This document shows positions 4,999 to 10,768 of a stretch of DNA of 10,768 nucleotides, piece after piece. The first letter of the stretch is position 1. Each line of letters begins with the position of its first letter. Origin of the DNA: Nitrospira sp. (lineage in GTDB: Bacteria > Nitrospirota > Nitrospiria > Nitrospirales > Nitrospiraceae); contig JANYAJ010000353.1 of NCBI GenBank assembly GCA_025361385.1, forward strand, positions 1 to 10,768, in the 5' to 3' direction. A model generated the notes under the pieces. The model saw only the letters and a list, made by a program, of their open reading frames with translations, ran no database searches and had not been told where the DNA came from. The translations under genes and the position numbers were made by a program.

Positions 4999-6185
4999 GG
5001 AGGGTAGCACGAGGTTTTACGGTCTGGGCTCTTGGTCTGCTCTTCGGCGCGGCAGCGGCAGTATTCGGTTGTGATGGTGCGCCGTCCACTTCCGCGGTTG
5101 CTCCTCCCCAGACTTCCCCCGGTGAGGGACTCGTCCGTCTATCGGCGAAAGAATCCTTGCGTGTCGGGGTGGCCGTCGCACCAGTGGCTCGAAGCGAGTT
5201 TAGGACACACCGGGAATTTCCCGCTCTCATCCAGCCGAATCAACGTGCCATGGCCGATATTACAACGCTCGTCCGGGGCCGTGTCGTCGACGTGTATGCG
5301 GATCTAGGCCAGCAGGTCGAAGCGAACGCCCTGCTGGCGATCCTCTATAGCAGTGACTTGGGGCTTGCCCAATCTGCGTATCTCAAGGCGCGGGCTAGAC
5401 TCCACCTCGCGGAGCAGGGGTATGAACGGGCCAAGTTTCTTCTGCAAGAACAAGTGATCGGCGAAGCCGAAGCGCAACGTCGACAGGCAGAATTGCTCAG
5501 CATGCAAGCGGAAGAGCATGAGTCGCGGGACCGCTTAAAGCTGCTGGGGATGGACGACGACCAATTTCTCCGTCTTGGCCGCAGCCGGAACATTCAATCC
5601 CATGTGCCGATCGTGGCACCCTTCGCCGGCCGCATCATTGGGCGCAACATGACGAGAGGTGAAGTCGTCGAGACGACCGAGAAACTCTTTGTCATCGCCG
5701 ACCTGTCGGAGGTCTGGGTGCTGGCCAACATTCCCGAGCGCGATATTGCGTTCGTTCACGCCATCCATGCCTCAGGAGCCAGGCAGGCGGAGATCAGGGT
5801 CAACGCATATCCGAAAGAGGTGATGACGGGCACCATGACCTATGTAGGCGATGTGCTGGACCCCGCCACTCGCACGATGCAAGTCCGGCTTGAGTTACCG
5901 AATCCTGACGGACGGCTCAAGCCGGAAATGTTCGCGACAATCCGTCTCTCGTCCGAGCCCCAGCCGGACCAGCTCATAGTGCCGGACGCCGCATTACAGC
6001 AGGATCAGGGCCGGACCTTTGTCTTTGTGCAACGGGATGCGGACACCTATGAAGCCCGCGATGTCCAGATCGGCGAATCCAACGGGATTGCCACGACCAT
6101 CCTCAGTGGCTTGAGCGAAGGAGATAGGGTCGTGACGCACGGCGCCTTCCTCTTGAAATCTGAATTATTGAAGAAACAAGTCTGA
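4995..6185 (+). CDS. Periplasmic membrane-fusion protein of the RND efflux system (CzcB/CusB-like)
   Basis: A 396-residue adaptor linking pump and outer-membrane channel. The N-terminus has a hydrophobic segment (8-24) ending in VFGC, with C26 a probable lipid-modified cysteine. A Pro/Ser-rich linker (27-45) follows. Barrel-sandwich half one is at about 85-118 (TLVRGRVVDVYADLGQQV). A long alpha-hairpin (about 120-185) is rich in Ala, Glu, Arg and Gln. Half two is marked by IVAPFAGRIIGRNMTRGE, then the beta-barrel (VWVLANIPERDIAFV) and the membrane-proximal region to the end. No His-rich or Met-rich N-terminal metal site is visible. The ATG at 4995 was chosen for GAGGGAG (4982-4988), 6 nt upstream, and because the lipoprotein signal begins there; the open frame extends upstream to 4836 inside the channel gene. 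Its stop overlaps the pump start (TGATG). Confidence 0.9.
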   Translation: MRRVARGFTVWALGLLFGAAAAVFGCDGAPSTSAVAPPQTSPGEGLVRLSAKESLRVGVAVAPVARSEFRTHREFPALIQPNQRAMADITTLVRGRVVDVYADLGQQVEANALLAILYSSDLGLAQSAYLKARARLHLAEQGYERAKFLLQEQVIGEAEAQRRQAELLSMQAEEHESRDRLKLLGMDDDQFLRLGRSRNIQSHVPIVAPFAGRIIGRNMTRGEVVETTEKLFVIADLSEVWVLANIPERDIAFVHAIHASGARQAEIRVNAYPKEVMTGTMTYVGDVLDPATRTMQVRLELPNPDGRLKPEMFATIRLSSEPQPDQLIVPDAALQQDQGRTFVFVQRDADTYEARDVQIGESNGIATTILSGLSEGDRVVTHGAFLLKSELLKKQV

Positions 6186-9100
6186 TGGTCGCGCGACTCC
6201 TCGAGCTGTCCCTCCGCCAGCGCATGCTCGTCGTGATCTTCTCGATCATGATCGCGGCAGGGGGACTCTACGCCTTTCGAACCATTCCCATCGACGCCTT
6301 TCCCGATGTCACCAGTGTGCTGGTGCAGGTGGTCACCAAGGCGCCAGGACTATCGCCGGCAGAAGTCGAACGGCTGGTGACCTATCCGATCGAACTGCAG
6401 CTGACCGGTATGCCCTCTCTGACGGAATTGCGATCGCTGACCAAGGTCGGTCTGTCCCTCGTGACGATCGTCTTCGACGATTCGATGGATATCAACCTCG
6501 CGCGTCAACTGGTGCTCGAACGGCTGATCGAGGTAAAGGAACTGCTCCCCCCAGGGGCGGAGCCGATGTTGGTGCCGAACAGTACGGGACTTGGGGAGGT
6601 CTTCCAATATTATTTGGAGGCACCGTCGCGTCCCGATCAGGACCCTGCCGCGACTGAACGGGCATTGATCGATCAGCGCACGGTTCAGGATTGGGTCATT
6701 CGCCCGCTGTTGAAGAGCACGCCGGAGGTCATCGACGTCAATTCGATGGGCGGGTACAGCAAGCAGTATCAGGTTCTGATCGAGCCGGCGATGTTGCGCA
6801 AATACAACCTCACCCTCCACGACGTCTTTGAAGCCATCGCCAACAACAATGCCAATGCCGGCGGCGATATCCTGGAAAAACATGCCGAGAAGTACATCGT
6901 GCGGGGAGTCGGACTCATCCGCACCCTTCAGGACATCAAACGTATCGTCGTGCGGGCCGTCGCCGGGACGCCGGTCTTCGTGGGCGATGTGGCCCAGGTG
7001 CGGGTCGACCATGCCGTCCGACATGGCGCCACCGTGTTGAATGGAGAGCGGGAGGTGGTGAGCGGTATCGTCCTCATGTTGCGGGGAGGCAATGCCCGCG
7101 ACGTCGTTGAAAGCATCAAGGCCCGTATCGAGGACATCCAGGTCAAACAGTTACTTCCAGACGGACTGAAGATCGTGCCGTTCTACGACCGGATCGAGCT
7201 GATCAATGCGGCGTTGGGCACCGTCTATAAGGCCCTCGCGGAGGGGGTGGTGTTGGTCGTCATCGTCCTCTTCCTCTTTCTGGGCAACGTCCGGAGCGCG
7301 CTGATTGTCGTCGGCACTCTGGTTCTGGCCCCTTTGGCCACGTTCATCGTCATGGGTCAGGTCGGTCTGACGGCCAACCTCATGTCGCTGGGCGGACTGA
7401 CCATTGCGATCGGCATGATCGTCGACGGATCGGTGGTGGTGGTCGAGAACGTCTATCGGCACCTCTCACTGCAGCATGGCAACGTCAGGAAGCACAGTGA
7501 GGTGATCCTGGCGGCGGCGAAAGAGGTCGCGCAGCCGGTCGTGTTCGGCATCTTGATCATCATCATCGTGTTCTTGCCGGTGCTGTCCCTCCATGGAATG
7601 GAGGGGAAAATGTTTAAGCCATTGGCCTATACCATCATGATCGCACTCATGGTGTCCCTCATCCTGTCGCTGACGTTGTCGCCGGTTCTTTGCTCCCTGA
7701 TGTTGAAACGTGGAAGCGAAGAAGATCCCTGGATCGTTCGCTGGGTCAAGCGCCTCTATGCGCCGTCACTTCGCTGGGCGCTTGGGAATGGAAAGATCGT
7801 GCTCAGCGTGGCAGTCGGATTGCTTCTCTGCAGCCTGGTGCTCGTGCCATTCCTGGGGAGTGAGTTTATTCCGACTTTAAACGAGGGGACCGTCGCTCCT
7901 CAAACCATCCGGCTTCCCAGTGTGTCGCTTCAAGCCTCGATCGAGATCGAAAAAGACATGCAACGCGCGATGCTGGAATTTCCAGAAGTCGAAATGGTGC
8001 TGTCGAAGATCGGCAGAACCGAATTGGGGAACGATCCGCAAGAGGCCAATGAAAGCGACCCAGTCGTGCGGCTTCGCCCGCTCGATCAATGGACGACTGC
8101 CCGAACGATGCCGGAACTGATGCAGAAGCTCCGTGAACGGTTGACGCAGGTCCCGGGCGCCACCTTCCTGATCAGTCAGCCCATTCAACAACGGGTCGAT
8201 GAGTTGATTTCAGGGGTCCGGACGGAAGCGACGGTTAAGTTGTTCGGCGACGATCTGGAGCTGTTGCGGCTCAAAGCGAACGACATCGCCGGCGTGCTGG
8301 CGACCGTGCGCGGGGTGCGGGATATCAAGGTCGAACAGGTCTTCGGGCAGCCCTATCTGACGATCGATATCGACCGCGGCAAGATTGCCCGGCATGGCAT
8401 CAACGTCGCCGATGTGCGGGAGATCATTACGACGGCGATCGGCGGGAGCGCCGCCACCCGCGTGTATGAGGGGCAGCAACGATTCGATTTGTTCGTCCGT
8501 TTTCCGGAACAGTACCGGAACAGTGCCGAGACCATCGGCAATATTCTCCTGACTGACGCATCCGGCCGGCTGGTTCCCCTTGCCGATTTGGGGACGGTTC
8601 GGGTGGAAGAAGGGCCTGGAAGGATCAGCCGCGAACGGCTGCAGCGCTACGTGTCTGTCGGATTCAACACGCTAGGGCGTGACATCGGCAGCCTGGTGTC
8701 CGAGGCTCAGGGGAAAATTACCACACAGGTGTCGCTCCCGCCGGGGTACACGATCACGTGGGGAGGGTCGTTCGAAAACATGGAACGGGCGATGTCCAGG
8801 CTCAAGATCATCGTGCCCATGACCATCGGGCTCATTTTCCTGTTGTTGTATTCGTCGTTCGATTCGCTCCGTCAGGCCACACTCATCATCCTGAACCTTC
8901 CCTTCGCGTTGGTGGGAGGGGTGGTGGCGTTGTGGCTGACGGGGGAATACCTCAGCGTCCCTGCGTCTATCGGCTTCATCAACCTTTTTGGCGTGGCCGT
9001 CCTGAACGGTATTGTGCTGGTTTCGTACATGAACACGTTACGTGAGGAGGGCCGCAGTCTGGACGAGGCCGTAGTAGTAGGTTGTCTGCTCAGGCTGCGC

Positions 9101-9397
9101 CCAGTCCTCATGACTGCGCTGGTCGCGCTGTTGGGCTTGCTGCCACTTGCATTCGCCCGCGGTATCGGCTCTGAGGTGCAGCGGCCCCTGGCGATTGTCG
9201 TCATCGGAGGACTCGTCAGTTCCACGTTACTGACATTGATTGTGCTGCCGGTGTTGTATCGCTGGATGGAGAGCCGTGTTTCGACTCCGGTCCGTGCAAC
9301 GGAGTCCGATGCCGATGGGGCTGCGGTGCCTCCGATCGCTCCCGCAACCGGCAATGGTCACGCGGAGGGAGTAGGACCGGTCTCGTTGCATTCGTAA
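6185..9397 (+). CDS. Inner-membrane RND pump, heavy-metal efflux family (CzcA/CusA-like)
   Basis: A 1070-residue proton-driven RND transporter of the heavy-metal efflux (HME) family, full length for that family. TM1 is at about 12-31, followed by the family opening IPIDAFPDVTSVLVQV. TM2-TM6 start near 350, large periplasmic loops precede and follow, and TM7-TM12 end near 1030. TM4 reads AIGMIVDGSVVVVEN: D414 and E421 match CzcA D408 and E415, but the position of CzcA D402 is Ala (A408), as in CusA. The second loop has VDELISGVRTEATVKLFGDD, much like CzcA, and lacks the Met residues that line the CusA Cu(I)/Ag(I) path. A divalent metal (Zn, Co, Ni or similar) is more likely than Cu/Ag, but this is inference. 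The last 40 residues are a Pro/Ala/Gly-rich cytoplasmic tail. It shares the TGATG overlap with the fusion-protein gene. Confidence 0.95.
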   Translation: MVARLLELSLRQRMLVVIFSIMIAAGGLYAFRTIPIDAFPDVTSVLVQVVTKAPGLSPAEVERLVTYPIELQLTGMPSLTELRSLTKVGLSLVTIVFDDSMDINLARQLVLERLIEVKELLPPGAEPMLVPNSTGLGEVFQYYLEAPSRPDQDPAATERALIDQRTVQDWVIRPLLKSTPEVIDVNSMGGYSKQYQVLIEPAMLRKYNLTLHDVFEAIANNNANAGGDILEKHAEKYIVRGVGLIRTLQDIKRIVVRAVAGTPVFVGDVAQVRVDHAVRHGATVLNGEREVVSGIVLMLRGGNARDVVESIKARIEDIQVKQLLPDGLKIVPFYDRIELINAALGTVYKALAEGVVLVVIVLFLFLGNVRSALIVVGTLVLAPLATFIVMGQVGLTANLMSLGGLTIAIGMIVDGSVVVVENVYRHLSLQHGNVRKHSEVILAAAKEVAQPVVFGILIIIIVFLPVLSLHGMEGKMFKPLAYTIMIALMVSLILSLTLSPVLCSLMLKRGSEEDPWIVRWVKRLYAPSLRWALGNGKIVLSVAVGLLLCSLVLVPFLGSEFIPTLNEGTVAPQTIRLPSVSLQASIEIEKDMQRAMLEFPEVEMVLSKIGRTELGNDPQEANESDPVVRLRPLDQWTTARTMPELMQKLRERLTQVPGATFLISQPIQQRVDELISGVRTEATVKLFGDDLELLRLKANDIAGVLATVRGVRDIKVEQVFGQPYLTIDIDRGKIARHGINVADVREIITTAIGGSAATRVYEGQQRFDLFVRFPEQYRNSAETIGNILLTDASGRLVPLADLGTVRVEEGPGRISRERLQRYVSVGFNTLGRDIGSLVSEAQGKITTQVSLPPGYTITWGGSFENMERAMSRLKIIVPMTIGLIFLLLYSSFDSLRQATLIILNLPFALVGGVVALWLTGEYLSVPASIGFINLFGVAVLNGIVLVSYMNTLREEGRSLDEAVVVGCLLRLRPVLMTALVALLGLLPLAFARGIGSEVQRPLAIVVIGGLVSSTLLTLIVLPVLYRWMESRVSTPVRATESDADGAAVPPIAPATGNGHAEGVGPVSLHS

Positions 9398-9469
9398 TTC
9401 CAAAATGCAGGTATATCGATTTTGCATGAAAGAGCCGCTAGGCGGACGATCTGAAGAAAGCGGGGTGTG

Positions 9470-9784
9470 ATGGGTTGGTTCTATTTGTCTGTGGCGGGGC
9501 TGTTGGAAATAGGCTGGGCGATCGGATTGAAATATACAGAGGGATTCTCGCGTCCATGGCCCAGTGCCTGGACGCTGTTGGCCATGGTTGGCAGCTTCTA
9601 TTTTCTGGCGCTGGGGTTACGCACCATTCCGGTCGGGACCGGCTATGCCGTGTGGACCGGGATCGGAGCCGTTGGGACTGCCACGTTGGGGATTTTCTTG
9701 TTTGCCGAGTCGACAGCTCTTCCACGATTGGCTTCACTTGCCTTAATTATTCTGGGAATCCTCGGTCTCAAAGCCAGTTCATAG
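9470..9784 (+). CDS. sugE: SugE/Gdx-type small multidrug resistance protein, probable guanidinium exporter
   Basis: A 104-residue inner-membrane protein with four transmembrane helices, the normal size for the SMR family. The N-terminus MGWFYLSVAGLLEIGWAIGLKY carries the essential membrane glutamate (E13) and the GLKYTEGFSRPWPS segment that distinguishes SugE/Gdx from the EmrE drug pumps. YAVWTGIGAVGTA in TM3 and LASLALIILGILGLK in TM4 are also diagnostic. Members of this branch export guanidinium in exchange for protons as antiparallel dimers. A GTG at 9467 lies one codon earlier; 9470 puts Glu at the standard position 13. The ribosome site is weak (AAGAAAG at 9454-9460). It follows the RND pump by 72 nt on the same strand and could be co-transcribed, though the functions differ. 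It is a single full-length gene, so a homodimer is expected. Confidence 0.92.
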   Translation: MGWFYLSVAGLLEIGWAIGLKYTEGFSRPWPSAWTLLAMVGSFYFLALGLRTIPVGTGYAVWTGIGAVGTATLGIFLFAESTALPRLASLALIILGILGLKASS

Positions 9785-9802
9785 CAGAAGGCTAAAGAAG
9801 TC

Positions 9803-9839
9803 CGCCAGCCTTTCACGTGCGTGACGGGCATGGTTGGCG
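9803..9839 (+). terminator. Two-tier hairpin after sugE, possible terminator
   Basis: CGCCAGCC (9803-9810) pairs with GGTTGGCG (9832-9839), with one G-T wobble, enclosing a second small stem, TCACG/CGTGA (9813-9824). It starts 19 nt after the sugE stop. There is no T-tract, so classical intrinsic termination is not supported; it is the strongest foldable element in this gap. Confidence 0.3.
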
Positions 9840-9967
9840 AGACATGCAAGCCTCTCCTGCGAGTGGCTCGCCATTCTCGTCGTCCCGCCGGTCTCGCGCT
9901 GCGATCCTACCGGGGCCTGTCCTGTTATCCTATACATTCGACAAAGGCGATCTTCTATGTTGCGGAC

Positions 9968-9976
9968 TGCTATAAT
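9968..9976 (+). promoter_or_regulatory. Extended -10 promoter (TGCTATAAT) for the pseudouridine synthase gene
   Basis: A perfect TATAAT (9971-9976) is preceded by TG at 9968-9969, the extended -10 arrangement that works without a strong -35. It lies 51 nt before the ATG at 10028, predicting a start of transcription near 9983. No good -35 hexamer is at 16-18 nt. This is the best promoter match in the window and marks the pseudouridine synthase as its own transcription unit. Confidence 0.5.
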
Positions 9977-9978
9977 CC

Positions 9979-9993
9979 AAAGCCGTCGGCTTT
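9979..9993. repeat. Perfect short palindrome at the predicted transcription start
   Basis: AAAGCCGTCGGCTTT is a 7-bp inverted repeat around a single T, directly after the extended -10 and covering the expected start site. It could be an operator half-pair, or a 5' hairpin (6-bp stem, GTC loop) in the leader RNA. No known regulator was matched. Confidence 0.35.
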
Positions 9994-10027
9994 CAGCGAT
10001 CACTTTTCAACATGGATAGGGTTCAGG

Positions 10028-10765
10028 ATGGCACAAAAGCCCTCTTTGTCGTCTAAACGGTTTACGGTGGATCGACTGCTCTCGAAGCTTGGTGTTGCGT
10101 CTCGGAGCAAGAGCCAGGAATGGGTCCGTGCAGGACGAGTTCGGATCAATGGCCGAGTCGTGCAGGATCCGGCCACGTGGGTGTTGTGGCCGAAAGATGC
10201 CATCGCGGTCGACGACCAGCCGATTCACGATTCGGCCAAACGATTGATCATATTCCATAAACCCAAAGGGGTCATCACGACGCACAGTGATGAAAAGGAC
10301 CGTAAGACGATCTTCGATGTGTTACCGGCTGACTTGGGCTACATGCATGCGGTGGGGAGACTCGATCAGGCGACCAGCGGGTTACTTCTGCTCACCAACG
10401 ATTCGACCTTGTCGAGCTATCTCACCGATCCTGGTCATAAAGTGATGAGGACCTACCTGGTTTCCGTGCGAGGAGAGTTCACGGAGGCCCAAGCGACAGA
10501 GGCCGTAGCCGGAGTGGTCGAGGAGGGCGAGCGCCTTCAGTGCCATACCGTGAAGATTCAGAAGAGTTCCGGACGAGAATCCCATCTGGAAGTGGTCCTG
10601 GTTCAGGGGAGGAATCGTGAAATCAGAAGACTCTTCATGGCGTTAGGGCATGAAGTGACCAGGCTCAGACGCATTCAATATGGCCCGTTCAAACTGGAAG
10701 AACTCCCACCCGGTGCCTGGCGCGAGATCTCAATCGCGGACGCACGGAAGGCGCTTCGACTATGA
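10028..10765 (+). CDS. Pseudouridine synthase, RsuA/RluB/RluE/RluF family
   Basis: A 245-residue rRNA pseudouridine synthase that isomerises a specific uridine in ribosomal RNA. An S4 RNA-binding domain occupies residues 13-60 (DRLLSKLGVASR ... RAGRVRINGR). The catalytic domain begins IIFHKPKGVITTHSDE and contains the active-site motif GRLDQATSGLLLLTND, with the nucleophile D113. NREIRRLFMALGHEVTRLRR near the C-terminus is the other family signature. Length and the 'DRKTIFDVLP' stretch fit RluB or RluE better than the RluA/RluC/RluD group; whether the target is 16S or 23S rRNA cannot be told from sequence by eye. The ATG at 10028 follows AGGG (10018-10021) by 6 nt; the upstream open frame to 9821 looks noncoding. 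The TGA stop lies three bases before the window ends, so the gene is complete. Confidence 0.93.
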   Translation: MAQKPSLSSKRFTVDRLLSKLGVASRSKSQEWVRAGRVRINGRVVQDPATWVLWPKDAIAVDDQPIHDSAKRLIIFHKPKGVITTHSDEKDRKTIFDVLPADLGYMHAVGRLDQATSGLLLLTNDSTLSSYLTDPGHKVMRTYLVSVRGEFTEAQATEAVAGVVEEGERLQCHTVKIQKSSGRESHLEVVLVQGRNREIRRLFMALGHEVTRLRRIQYGPFKLEELPPGAWREISIADARKALRL

Positions 10766-10768
10766 TCA

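Noticed and set aside
6350..7024. Long minus-strand open frame (224 codons) opposite the RND pump
   Set aside because: It lies wholly within the pump gene, has no family-like sequence, and is rich in His/Asp/Arg as expected from the reverse of a GC-rich coding strand.
9398..9469. Guanidine riboswitch before sugE
   Set aside because: One ACGA and a small CCGC/GCGG hairpin are present, but the second ACGR hairpin of the mini-ykkC type is absent and the gap is too short for the ykkC guanidine-I class.
9779..10003. Minus-strand 74-codon frame in the gap before the pseudouridine synthase
   Set aside because: No ribosome site or family features; the gap holds a hairpin and an extended -10 promoter on the plus strand instead.
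9821..10027. N-terminal extension of the pseudouridine synthase
   Set aside because: The frame is open, but the extension contains the promoter and palindrome and does not resemble family members; the S4 domain starts just after the ATG at 10028.

Overview
All genes I can support lie on the + strand. The sequence has fairly high GC, ATG starts with GGAGG-type ribosome sites, and many short overlaps between genes. The mix of stand-alone receiver domains, tiny CxxC proteins and a metal-efflux operon resembles Nitrospira-type (Nitrospirota) genomes. That placement comes from remembered protein style, not from a marker gene, so treat it as probable only.

Left third (about 1-3450) is a signalling and accessory cluster of small proteins. 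In order it holds: an inverted-repeat-rich upstream region; a canonical receiver-only response regulator (251-655); a 94-aa protein with two CxxC pairs (700-984); a 134-aa PAS-like protein (1081-1485); a receiver with Glu at the phospho-acceptor position (1608-2069); a 77-aa CxxC/CxxC zinc-ribbon-like protein (2222-2455); a second degenerate receiver lacking the acidic metal-binding pair (2544-2945); and a lipoprotein gene with a beta-sandwich domain, cut by an in-frame TAG (2938-3450). No histidine kinase, DNA-binding output domain or enzyme is encoded among them. They look like detached pieces of two-component systems, two of them altered so that ordinary phosphorylation is unlikely.

Middle (about 3566-9397) is a complete heavy-metal-type RND efflux operon: outer-membrane channel, lipoprotein membrane-fusion protein and a 1070-aa inner-membrane pump. 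The genes are translationally coupled. An 18-codon mini-ORF with its own strong ribosome site bridges the channel and fusion-protein genes through ATGA overlaps at both ends. Pump signatures are closer to CzcA than CusA, but the first TM4 aspartate of CzcA is Ala, so the exported metal cannot be named. No metal-responsive regulator lies nearby.

Right end (9470-10765) carries a SugE/Gdx-type small multidrug resistance protein (probable guanidinium exporter) and, after a 243-bp gap with an extended -10 promoter, an RsuA/RluB-family pseudouridine synthase that ends just inside the window.

No tRNA, rRNA, CRISPR array, insertion sequence or integrase was seen.
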